From NCBI GenBank assembly GCA_030621455.1, contig JAUXHQ010000153.1:1-5431 (forward strand): 5,431 nucleotides of DNA, read 5' to 3'. Position 1 is the stretch's first letter, and each line of letters begins with the position of its first letter. The DNA is from Deltaproteobacteria bacterium (lineage in GTDB: Bacteria; Desulfobacterota; UBA8473). Shown here piece after piece: positions 1 through 5,431 of the stretch. The translations under genes were made by a program, and so were the position numbers. The notes beneath the pieces are model-generated. The model did no database searches. It was not told the origin of the DNA and saw nothing but the letters and a program-made list of their open reading frames with translations.

Positions 1-12
1 GGGGGCGGATAA
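1..12 (+). other. possible 3' end of an upstream gene
   Basis: Frame 1 reads three glycine codons and then TAA at 10-12, five bases before the batA ATG. Bat operons are usually preceded by moxR, a DUF58 gene or a small membrane-protein gene, so a gene ending here would fit. Three codons cannot identify it, and the stop may be chance. The G-rich run at 1-8 could also serve as a weak ribosome binding site for batA, about nine bases from its start. Confidence 0.3.
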
Positions 13-17
13 GTACT

Positions 18-1010
18 ATGTTTCGTTTTGCCTATCCGTATTTGATGGGGGGCTTTGTCCCTTTGATCCTGTGGCTTTCCGTCAAGTTGAAACACAGAAA
101 GGCGGCCATCACTTTTTCCGGCACGGGCTGGCTAAAGGAAGGCATAGGAAAGAGGGGTGCGTTTGTCTGTAAACTCCCCTTGATTTTAAGAATGACCTGT
201 CTCACCTTGCTCCTTCTCGCCATATGCCGCCCCCAACTCTATAATGTTATGCGGGAGGTTCAGTCATCGGGCGTGGATATAGTCCTTTGCCTCGACACCT
301 CGGGCTCTATGCAGGCTCTTGATTTCGAGCTAAACGGCAGGCCGGTCGATCGTCTTACAGCAGTCAAGAAGGTTGTGAGCGACTTTGCCAAGAAGCGGGA
401 GCATGACCGTATCGGGCTCGTTGTGTTCGGTAGGCACGCCTTTACCCAGGCCCCTTTAACGATGGACAAAGGCCTCCTCCTCGGTCTTATAAAGAGGTTA
501 GAGATCGGCATGGCCGGGGACAGCACAGCCATAGGTTCAGCCCTGGCTGTGTCGGGAAAGAGAATCAAGGACATCCCGGCCCACACAAAGATTGTGGTCC
601 TCTTGACCGACGGGCGGAACAATTTTGGAGATATCGGCCCGCTTGAGGCAGCGGAGGCCCTGCATGCCCTGGGGATCAAGATTTATGCGGTCGGCGTTGG
701 GAGCAGGGGGCCGGTGCCTTTCCGGGTGAGGGGTATCTTTGGGGAGCGGACGGTATATCAACGGGTGGATCTCGATGAATCCCTCTTGAAACAGATTGCC
801 GAGATCGGGATGGGCAGATACTTCAAGGCATCGGACAGCCAGGGACTTGCCACAATCTATGATCAGATAGATCAGATGGAAAAGACTGAAGTTAAAGTCA
901 AAGAGTTTTTTAATTTCCGTGAGTTGTACCCCTATTTTCTCGTTCCCGCACTTCTTGTACTTTTCGTGGAGATCCTCGTCAGGGGTTTTGTTGTAAGGAG
1001 TATCCCGTGA
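18..1010 (+). CDS. batA: BatA-like VWA-domain membrane protein
   Basis: A 330-residue protein with the BatA layout. Two hydrophobic segments lie near the N-terminus (about residues 8-22 and 54-70), then a VWA domain (about 86-285), then a C-terminal membrane helix (about 304-321). The MIDAS metal site looks intact: DTSGSM at 93-98, a threonine at 170 in GDSTAIGSAL, and TDG at 197-199. VWA domains of this type bind partner proteins through a divalent metal, so the family is thought to act in an envelope complex with the other Bat proteins; its biochemical function is not settled. The ATG at 18 is chosen because the N-terminus MFRFAYPYLM resembles BatA starts. The stop codon overlaps the batB start in GTGA, implying coupled translation. 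The order, with a second VWA gene next and then TPR and BatD genes, supports BatA over a stand-alone VWA protein. Confidence 0.93.
   Translation: MFRFAYPYLMGGFVPLILWLSVKLKHRKAAITFSGTGWLKEGIGKRGAFVCKLPLILRMTCLTLLLLAICRPQLYNVMREVQSSGVDIVLCLDTSGSMQALDFELNGRPVDRLTAVKKVVSDFAKKREHDRIGLVVFGRHAFTQAPLTMDKGLLLGLIKRLEIGMAGDSTAIGSALAVSGKRIKDIPAHTKIVVLLTDGRNNFGDIGPLEAAEALHALGIKIYAVGVGSRGPVPFRVRGIFGERTVYQRVDLDESLLKQIAEIGMGRYFKASDSQGLATIYDQIDQMEKTEVKVKEFFNFRELYPYFLVPALLVLFVEILVRGFVVRSIP
994..1000 (+). promoter_or_regulatory. ribosome binding site of batB
   Basis: TAAGGAG lies inside the end of batA, six bases before the GTG at 1007. It is a near-consensus Shine-Dalgarno site at good spacing. It decides the GTG start and the 4-base overlap with batA. 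Confidence 0.85.
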
Positions 1011-2014
1011 ACTTTACAAGATTGTGGCTCTTGAACCTTGTGTGGTTCTTACCTTTCCTTATCTTCCTGTTGATTGTGGCAGGAAGGAAGCGCAGCCAGG
1101 CCTTAGACGGGTTTGCTGACAACGACCTCTTGCTCAGGCTATGTATACCGGAATCACGGGCCAGGAGGGTAGTCAAGACCATATTTCTGCTTGCGGCAAT
1201 GGGATTGATGATATTTAGCCTTGCCGGCCCGAGGTGGGGGGAACGCTTCCAGGAAGTAACCCAGCGAGGAGTGGATATCATGATCTGTATGGATGTATCC
1301 ACCAGTATGATGGTGGAGGATATCAAGCCAAATCGTCTGGGCCGCGCCAAATGGGAGGTTATGGACTTAATAAAGGTGATCAGAGGTGATAGGATTGGGC
1401 TGGTGGCCTTTGCGGGCAGGGCCTTTTTGCACTGTCCCCTGACATTGGATTATAATGCTCTTTTGATGTTTTTGGATCAGCTTTCACCGGATCTTATCCC
1501 TGTCTATGGTACGGACCTGGGTGACGCTATCGATACGGCCTGTGCCTCATTTGATAAGAAAAGCAACACAGATAAGGTGATCCTCCTCATTACCGATGGC
1601 GAAGACAACGAAAAACATGGGCTTTCAGCAGCGCAAAGGGCAGGGGACGACGGGGTTCGCATATTTGTCTTCGGCATCGGCGACCCGACGGGCGGTCCGG
1701 TGCCCCAAATGGGGAAGGGCGGGTTTGAAAAAGACGATGGGGGTAAACTTGTCCTCTCAAAGCTCGATGAGCAGACCCTTACCGACATTGCCAGGGCCTC
1801 AGGGGGCGTCTATGTGCGGTCCATTGAAGGGGATATGGACCTGGATCGTCTATACTTCGATGGTATCCAAAAGAAGACCGAGGCCCGCACGCTTAAGAGC
1901 GGCAAGATTAAGGTATTTGAGGAACGTTTTTATCTCTTCTTAACAGCGGCGTTTGTCTTACTCTTATTGGAGGGGCTATTTGATGAAAGGTTGTTTCAGA
2001 AACGGGCTGATTAG
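1007..2014 (+). CDS. batB: BatB-like VWA-domain membrane protein
   Basis: A 335-residue paralogue of the preceding gene. Membrane segments lie at about residues 8-25 and 56-73, a VWA domain at about 88-285, and a C-terminal hydrophobic helix at about 308-322. The MIDAS residues are present: DVSTSM at 96-101, threonine 169 in YGTDLGDAI, and TDGED at 196-200. The stretch after the domain core (GIGDPTGGPVP, then a G/K-rich loop, then SKLDEQTLTDIARASGG at 251-267) is typical of BatB and differs from BatA. The start is GTG at 1007, with TAAGGAG six bases upstream and a GTGA overlap with the batA stop. The C-terminal coding region overlaps the start of batC by 32 bases. It is expected to sit in the inner membrane with its VWA domain available to Bat partners; the ligand is unknown. 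Confidence 0.93.
   Translation: MNFTRLWLLNLVWFLPFLIFLLIVAGRKRSQALDGFADNDLLLRLCIPESRARRVVKTIFLLAAMGLMIFSLAGPRWGERFQEVTQRGVDIMICMDVSTSMMVEDIKPNRLGRAKWEVMDLIKVIRGDRIGLVAFAGRAFLHCPLTLDYNALLMFLDQLSPDLIPVYGTDLGDAIDTACASFDKKSNTDKVILLITDGEDNEKHGLSAAQRAGDDGVRIFVFGIGDPTGGPVPQMGKGGFEKDDGGKLVLSKLDEQTLTDIARASGGVYVRSIEGDMDLDRLYFDGIQKKTEARTLKSGKIKVFEERFYLFLTAAFVLLLLEGLFDERLFQKRAD
1969..1975 (+). promoter_or_regulatory. ribosome binding site of batC
   Basis: GGAGGGG lies within batB, seven bases before the ATG at 1983. It favours that ATG over the in-frame TTG codons at 1953 and 1980 and gives a 32-base overlap of batB and batC. Confidence 0.8.
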
Positions 2015-2819
2015 TCTCATAGTCCTTATGGTGGCGCACTGTTTGGCCTTCGGCGAAACAGACGGGGCGGAGCTGTATAAACAGGGCAAATTCAAGGAGG
2101 CGCTCGAAGCCTTTCGAAAGGCGGACATGGATCATCCCAAAGAGGTGCGTTTTCGCTACAATCGCGGCTGCGCGGCTTTTCAAGACACCGATCTTGAAGG
2201 TGCCGAGGCTGCGTTCGCCAGTGTTTTGAAACGATCGGATGATCCGGATGTCCGTTTTCGTTCCCTTTATAACAGGGGTGTGATCGCTTTCAAGAAAGGG
2301 GATTTTGCATCCGCTGTGAGGGATTTTAAAGAGGCCTTGAAGATAAACCAGGCTGACGAGGACACCAGGTATAATCTTGAACTCTCGCTTCATCGGGAAG
2401 CCCAGGCAGAAGAGAAGGGAGACGAACGAACAGGGGAAAGAGAAGGGGCCGGGGACAAGGGGGATAACCCGGACCAGGGTGCCCCCTCACAAGAGAAAGA
2501 GGGACCAAAAGACACTGAGCGCACCCGGGGCGAGGAAGAGAAGGACCAGGACGAAAGGGCGAAGGGAGAGGATAGGAAAGCAGGCCACCGAGAGAACCCG
2601 AAACGGGAAGGAGAGGACCTTTCAGGCGACCTTGCAGGCGCGGACGGAGCCAAGCCTCTTGCAGAGGAAGCACCGGAGCAAATCCCCCAGACAGATACCG
2701 AGATGGCGAGGAACAAGGCGGAGGCCCTTTTGGAAAATGTTAAGGATGACCGGTCAATCCTCATGGAAGGCATGAAAGACCTGGGAAAACAAACGAGTAG
2801 ATCAGGGAAAAAGTGGTGA
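1983..2819 (+). CDS. batC: BatC-like exported TPR protein with charged tail
   Basis: A 278-residue protein from the ATG at 1983. The frame is open back to a TTG at 1953, but only the ATG has a well-placed ribosome binding site and begins a normal signal peptide. That signal has lysine and arginine at residues 2 and 6, a hydrophobic core at about 9-20, and a likely cleavage after AFG at 22-24. The VAHC at 17-20 is not a good lipobox, because histidine precedes the cysteine. Three TPR-like helical pairs follow at about 26-50, 55-87 and 90-133, for example YNRGVIAFKKGDFASAVRDF at 96-115. Residues about 140-215 are low-complexity, rich in E, K, D, R and G, and probably disordered. A helical end (about 238-270, with ALLENVKDDRSIL) resembles the conserved C-terminus of BatC-type proteins. 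It is probably a periplasmic scaffold contacting the VWA proteins. Its stop overlaps the batD start. Confidence 0.87.
   Translation: MKGCFRNGLISLIVLMVAHCLAFGETDGAELYKQGKFKEALEAFRKADMDHPKEVRFRYNRGCAAFQDTDLEGAEAAFASVLKRSDDPDVRFRSLYNRGVIAFKKGDFASAVRDFKEALKINQADEDTRYNLELSLHREAQAEEKGDERTGEREGAGDKGDNPDQGAPSQEKEGPKDTERTRGEEEKDQDERAKGEDRKAGHRENPKREGEDLSGDLAGADGAKPLAEEAPEQIPQTDTEMARNKAEALLENVKDDRSILMEGMKDLGKQTSRSGKKW
2804..2807 (+). promoter_or_regulatory. weak ribosome binding site of batD
   Basis: AGGG lies five bases before the GTG at 2813 and eight before the GTG at 2816. Both spacings are workable, so it does not settle which of the two adjacent GTG codons is used. The second would recreate the same GTGA stop-start overlap seen between batA and batB. 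Confidence 0.5.
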
Positions 2820-4567
2820 GGATCATATATATATTCTATTGTTGCATGGTTTTATCAGGCATGTTCTCATCGTATGATCTTGCCTCTGCTGAGGCTCAGG
2901 TCTCGGTAACGCTGAAGATGGATCGCACCGAGGCTACCGTTGCCGATACCATCAAACTGGTAGTCAAGATAGAAGGGAAAAAAGGAACGCCCGCTCCTGC
3001 TATTTCCGGCCTTGAATCTTTCCACGTAAGGCAGGGAGGGACGTCTAGCCGCTTTCAGATGATAAATGGTCGCATTAGCTCGGGGATTGACTATGTCTTC
3101 TATCTCACACCTCGGAAGAATGGGGAGTTTGTAATCGGGCCGGCGGAAGTGGTTGTTAAGGGGAAAAAATATCAGAGCCAAACCGTTCGTCTAAAGGTTC
3201 AGAGTACGGCTTCTGAATCCGGGGACAGAAAAGAGTCCCTCTTTCTCACCGCTTCTCTATCGGCTGATACCGGGTACGTGGGTCAGGACCACATTTATGT
3301 ACTGAAGTTTTACCGTGCCAGGAAGGTAAGTGACGTCTCCCTCGTACTACCGGAAAATGATGGCCTCTCATTCAAGAAGTTGGGAGATCACATGGAGTAT
3401 ATTGCGTCGCAGAACGGGAGGAATTACTCTGTCATTGAAGTGAGGTATGCCGTGACTGCGGACAAACCCGGTTCCTACATCATTACACCGACGTTCTTCA
3501 AGATGAATGTACTTGAGGCACGTGACGGGTTCTATGATGACAGCTTCTTTGGAATCACCAGGGCGAAGCCCTTATCCATTGCTTCGAACCCCGTCGACTT
3601 GAATGTGAAGCCCCTCCCTGAGAAGGGGAGACCGGCTGATTTCTCCGGTTTGGTAGGCAAGTTTTCATTGAGTACGGCCCTTACCCCTCAAGAGGTTAAA
3701 GTCGGAGCATCGGCCACGCTTACGGCGATGGTTTCGGGAAAAGGAAACGCCCGCCTGATCCCGGACATAAAGATCCCCGACATGGAGACTGTCAAGATCT
3801 ATGCGGATCAGCCGACACTCGATATCCAAACGACATTCGAGGGTATGGCTGGCACAAAGACGATGAAGTGGGCCCTTGTCCCCCAAAGAGACGGATCTAT
3901 TGAGATACCCTCCATGAGCCTCAGCTATTTCGATCCGGATATGGGATGTTATTTGCGGAACACCAGCGAACCACTGACGCTGCATGTTCTCCCGGGAGAT
4001 GTCTCACTAAAGGCTCCGGCACAGGCAGAGAAGATCGATATCAAAGAGACTGTTAAGAGAGAGGTGGAGGTGCAAGGTCTTGATATCCTGTCTATCCATG
4101 AACGGCCGGATGCCCTGAGGCCGGACAGCCTGGAACGACTTGGGAGATGGCCTGCGGCTGGGCTTCTCTTGACGCCGGCTTTTCTGTTCTTCTTGCTTTT
4201 GGGGTTTAGACATTACCTGAGGCCGGATAGGGTCGATGAGAGGGTGCGGGCACAAAAGAAGGCTGCATCAAAGTTCCAAAGGGGCATAGAGTCACTGAAA
4301 GGCCCCCGTCAATTAGCGGACATGTTGAAGATAACCAACCTTTACCTCAATGAACGGATGGGCCTGAGCGGTGGCAGCCTTACGCCCAAAGAAGCGTATG
4401 ATATTCTTCGCGACAAGGGCGTGGGGGAGATACCCGCTTCTGAGGCATGTGACATCCTCTCCAAACTCGAGGAATCATTGTACGCGGGCGGGGGAGAGAC
4501 GGACTATGTGAAACAGCTTAAAGGTGCTCTTGTTTCAGTCGTAAGGAAGATAGAGAAGGCATTATAG
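2813..4567 (+). CDS. batD: BatD-like periplasmic protein with C-terminal anchor
   Basis: A 584-residue protein (583 if the second of two consecutive GTG codons is used). A signal peptide covers residues 1-26, with likely cleavage after ASA (24-26). The long exported part, about 27-440, is predicted beta-rich. Its first module runs from QVSVTLKMDRTEATVADTIKL (around 29-49) through ISGLESFHVRQGGTSSRFQM to FYLTPRKNGEFVIGPAEVVV, which matches the BatD pattern of Ig-like sandwich repeats. A second module is at about 142-265 and a third at about 282-392. A single membrane helix (about 446-465) precedes a basic, helical cytoplasmic tail of about 115 residues. This layout is that of the BatD 'oxygen tolerance' family. 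The name comes from work in Bacteroides; the molecular role is unproven, and a direct link to oxygen resistance has been questioned in other bacteria. The start overlaps the batC stop, so expression is probably coupled. Confidence 0.92.
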   Translation: MVRIIYIFYCCMVLSGMFSSYDLASAEAQVSVTLKMDRTEATVADTIKLVVKIEGKKGTPAPAISGLESFHVRQGGTSSRFQMINGRISSGIDYVFYLTPRKNGEFVIGPAEVVVKGKKYQSQTVRLKVQSTASESGDRKESLFLTASLSADTGYVGQDHIYVLKFYRARKVSDVSLVLPENDGLSFKKLGDHMEYIASQNGRNYSVIEVRYAVTADKPGSYIITPTFFKMNVLEARDGFYDDSFFGITRAKPLSIASNPVDLNVKPLPEKGRPADFSGLVGKFSLSTALTPQEVKVGASATLTAMVSGKGNARLIPDIKIPDMETVKIYADQPTLDIQTTFEGMAGTKTMKWALVPQRDGSIEIPSMSLSYFDPDMGCYLRNTSEPLTLHVLPGDVSLKAPAQAEKIDIKETVKREVEVQGLDILSIHERPDALRPDSLERLGRWPAAGLLLTPAFLFFLLLGFRHYLRPDRVDERVRAQKKAASKFQRGIESLKGPRQLADMLKITNLYLNERMGLSGGSLTPKEAYDILRDKGVGEIPASEACDILSKLEESLYAGGGETDYVKQLKGALVSVVRKIEKAL

Positions 4568-4605
4568 ACGACGGAGGGGATGAAATCCGACACCCGGAAC
4601 GGGTA
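4568..4605 (+). other. remnant of the original batD-batE spacer
   Basis: Together with the 9-bp repeat that follows, this is what remains of the leader that preceded batE before the element inserted; the reconstructed spacer is 45 bases. It holds GGAGGGG at 4573-4579, abutting an ATG at 4580 that opens only an 8-codon frame ending in TAA. It also holds a small hairpin, ACCCG-GAA-CGGGT, at 4592-4604. The GGG at 4601-4603 is nine bases from the left copy of the batE ATG (4613) and may have been a weak original ribosome binding site. No promoter or terminator is evident. Confidence 0.5.
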
Positions 4606-4614
4606 AATAGAAAT
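4606..4614. repeat. left target-site duplication (9 bp)
   Basis: AATAGAAAT directly precedes the left terminal inverted repeat and recurs exactly after the right one at 4841-4849. The match extends to 10 bases if the next G is counted, but 9 leaves the terminal repeats symmetrical. Confidence 0.85.
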
Positions 4615-4630
4615 GAGTGTAACCTTTTTT
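4615..4630 (+). repeat. left terminal inverted repeat (16 bp)
   Basis: GAGTGTAACCTTTTTT is the exact reverse complement of 4825-4840. The match breaks at the next base inward (C against G). Confidence 0.9.
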
Positions 4631-4646
4631 CGTTCCCGCATTTCAA

Positions 4647-4677
4647 TTGCCGGCCGCTTACTTCTTATTGCCCGTTG
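4647..4677 (+). repeat. left inner inverted-repeat arm (31 nt)
   Basis: Begins TTGCCGG and ends CGTTG. It matches the reverse complement of 4763-4793 at 26 of 31 positions without gaps. Mismatches are at 4654, 4655, 4660, 4667 and 4672, and all are transitions. Read on the other strand, the arm breaks into degenerate 7-base units such as CAACGGG, CAATAAG and AAGTAAG. Confidence 0.8.
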
Positions 4678-4762
4678 TGAACTACACTTCTGCATCAAAC
4701 ATTGGTTGCAACTACACCGGATTTTCATTGGAATAAATGGTGTTACGACAGCTCCTTACGTA

Positions 4763-4793
4763 CAACGAGCAACAAGAAGCAAGCAACCGGCAA
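4763..4793 (-). repeat. right inner inverted-repeat arm with 7-base periodicity
   Basis: Pairs with 4647-4677 across an 85-base loop. On the plus strand it reads as successive heptamers starting at 4763: CAACGAG, CAACAAG, AAGCAAG, CAACCGG. A fifth unit, CAACAAA, runs on to 4797 outside the arm. This suggests the arms derive from a short degenerate tandem repeat. Confidence 0.75.
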
Positions 4794-4824
4794 CAAACAT
4801 GATCATGGTTGCTGAACATTAAAC

Positions 4825-4840
4825 AAAAAAGGTTACACTC
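4825..4840 (-). repeat. right terminal inverted repeat (16 bp)
   Basis: AAAAAAGGTTACACTC is the exact reverse complement of 4615-4630. Its AAGG (4829-4832) is the only purine-rich ribosome-binding-like sequence before batE, and at 15 bases from the ATG it is too far for a good site. Confidence 0.9.
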
Positions 4841-4849
4841 AATAGAAAT
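4841..4849. repeat. right target-site duplication (9 bp)
   Basis: A second exact copy of AATAGAAAT. Its last two bases are the A and T of the batE start codon at 4848-4850. Confidence 0.85.
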
Positions 4850-5431
4850 GGTAAAAATCGTACTTTCATTTTTCCTTTGTTTCTTGCCTGCATTTTCGTT
4901 TATTTTCGCCATTGCAGATGAACACACATCTCTTGACGAACAATACGAGGTATTCTTTCGTGCCAACGCGGCTTATAGAGACGGATATTATAAGGAGGCT
5001 GCCTCAGCATACGAGAAGTTGATACGTGGGGGAACGGTTGGCGGGGGGATCTTCTATAACCTGGGAAACTCTTACGTCCGGATGAACCGCTTGGGCAAGG
5101 GGGTCCTTAACTACGAACGTGCAAGACGTCTTATGCCAAGGGACCCCGACCTTGATTTTAATCTTCGCTATGCAAGGGACAGGGTCAAAGACCGCACCGA
5201 AGGGCCGTCATCCCCTTCTGCGTTTAGATGGCTTCACAGTTTCAGCATATCGGAGGTTTTTTGGTCATTTGTGACCATCAATCTCCTTTTTTGGAGTTTT
5301 CTCATCCTGCGTCTATGGGGGGCGTCTGAGTGGCGTTTCTATATGCTTATAGGGTGTGGCCTCTTGTGGGTTCTCCTCGGGGTATCTGCCGGGATGAAAT
5401 GGTACCAGGAGACTCATGATTTGAGGGGCGT
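4848..5431 (+). CDS. batE: BatE-like TPR membrane protein, 3' end outside window
   Basis: Partial: 194 codons are present with no stop before the window ends. The ATG at 4848 starts a signal peptide with lysine 3, a hydrophobic core to about residue 22, and likely cleavage after AIA (21-23). Two TPR-like repeats follow at about 32-62 and 66-110. FYNLGNSYVRMNRLGKGVLN (69-88), NYERARRLMPRDPDLDFNLR (88-107) and the surrounding residues match the highly characteristic BatE TPR core. Two membrane segments lie at about 134-155 and 165-183. BatE proteins usually end in an SH3-like domain, which would lie downstream. The frame is open upstream only to 4803; a TTG at 4809 is possible but would start inside the inserted element and spoil the signal peptide. 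No good ribosome binding site precedes the ATG, because element DNA has replaced the original leader. The protein is probably intact, but its translation may be weakened or uncoupled from batD. Confidence 0.87.
   Translation, partial: MVKIVLSFFLCFLPAFSFIFAIADEHTSLDEQYEVFFRANAAYRDGYYKEAASAYEKLIRGGTVGGGIFYNLGNSYVRMNRLGKGVLNYERARRLMPRDPDLDFNLRYARDRVKDRTEGPSSPSAFRWLHSFSISEVFWSFVTINLLFWSFLILRLWGASEWRFYMLIGCGLLWVLLGVSAGMKWYQETHDLRG

Larger units (their letters stand above)
4615..4840. mobile_element. MITE-like non-autonomous element, 226 bp
   Basis: The element is bounded by perfect 16-bp terminal inverted repeats beginning GAGTGTAACC and flanked by 9-bp direct repeats. It encodes no transposase: the longest frame crossing it is 69 codons, begins in the left duplication and has no recognisable domain. 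Its G+C, counted by hand, is 96 of 226 (about 42%), and it looks AT-richer than the bat genes. A second inverted-repeat pair lies inside (4647-4677 with 4763-4793), so a single strand could fold into a long interrupted hairpin, as is common for bacterial MITEs. A 9-bp duplication is compatible with several DDE transposase families, such as IS4-like or IS256-like, but the mobilising family cannot be told from these ends. Insertion is at the batE start codon and separates batE from its original leader. The structure is seen directly; mobility by a transposase supplied elsewhere is inferred. Confidence 0.85.

Noticed and set aside
2326..2775. Several long frames on both strands overlapping batC
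   Set aside because: They are shadows produced by the purine-biased low-complexity part of batC. Their products are compositionally biased and have no domain.
4580..4606. 8-codon leader-peptide frame after batD
   Set aside because: The GGAGGGG abuts the ATG with no spacing and the peptide has no notable composition, so there is no support for a functional leader.
4592..4630. Possible rho-independent terminator after batD (small hairpin and a later T-run)
   Set aside because: The 5-bp stem at 4592-4604 is some 20 bases away from the T6 run at 4625-4630, and that run belongs to the terminal inverted repeat.
4706..4737. Possible promoter inside the element reading into batE (TTGCAA, then an AT-rich GAATAAAT)
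   Set aside because: No acceptable -10 box is found at 16-18 bases from the -35-like hexamer, so the match is too weak to annotate.
4647..4793. Integron attC-like recombination site
   Set aside because: The flanking 9-bp direct repeats and matching terminal repeats point to transposition, and no paired core sites in attC arrangement were seen.
4613..4822. 69-codon open frame starting at the left duplicated ATG
   Set aside because: It lies almost wholly in the element, has no recognisable domain or good ribosome binding site, and is explained by the start codon duplicated from batE. It is treated as an accidental frame, though it may be translated.
4712..4966. 84-codon minus-strand frame across the element end and batE start
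   Set aside because: It is antisense to the clear batE signal peptide and TPR region and resembles no known family.

Overview
The window is one strand of a compact Bat ('Bacteroides aerotolerance') operon, read left to right. The order is batA (18-1010), batB (1007-2014), batC (1983-2819), batD (2813-4567) and the first 194 codons of batE (4848 to the window end). All calls rest on motifs read from the translations; no database search was possible. The host cannot be named. GTG starts, moderate G+C, Shine-Dalgarno sites and the fused-overlap layout fit a Gram-negative anaerobe or facultative bacterium, perhaps of the Desulfobacterota, but that is a guess.

batA and batB encode paralogous membrane-anchored von Willebrand factor A (VWA) proteins with intact MIDAS metal-binding motifs. 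batC encodes an exported TPR protein with a long charged tail. batD encodes a large periplasmic beta-rich protein with one C-terminal membrane anchor. batE encodes a TPR protein with two membrane segments; the SH3 domain usual in this family would lie beyond the window. Together they are expected to form an envelope complex in which VWA and TPR modules mediate protein contacts. The first four genes overlap by 4, 32 and 7 (or 4) bases, which suggests translational coupling. Bases 1-12 may be the tail of another upstream gene.

The exception to this tight packing is the 280-base gap between batD and batE. It holds a 226-bp, transposase-free, MITE-like element (4615-4840) with perfect 16-bp terminal inverted repeats and a 9-bp direct repeat (AATAGAAAT) on each side, the signature of a target-site duplication. 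Removing the element and one repeat copy restores a 45-base batD-batE spacer. The insertion lies at the batE start codon: the duplication gives an ATG at both ends, so batE keeps an intact reading frame but now has element DNA as its leader. Inside the element are a second, 31-nt inverted-repeat pair and a degenerate 7-base periodicity. All five mismatches of that inner pair would be G-U pairs in minus-strand RNA. This element and its placement are the most interesting part of the window; the rest is a standard bat operon.
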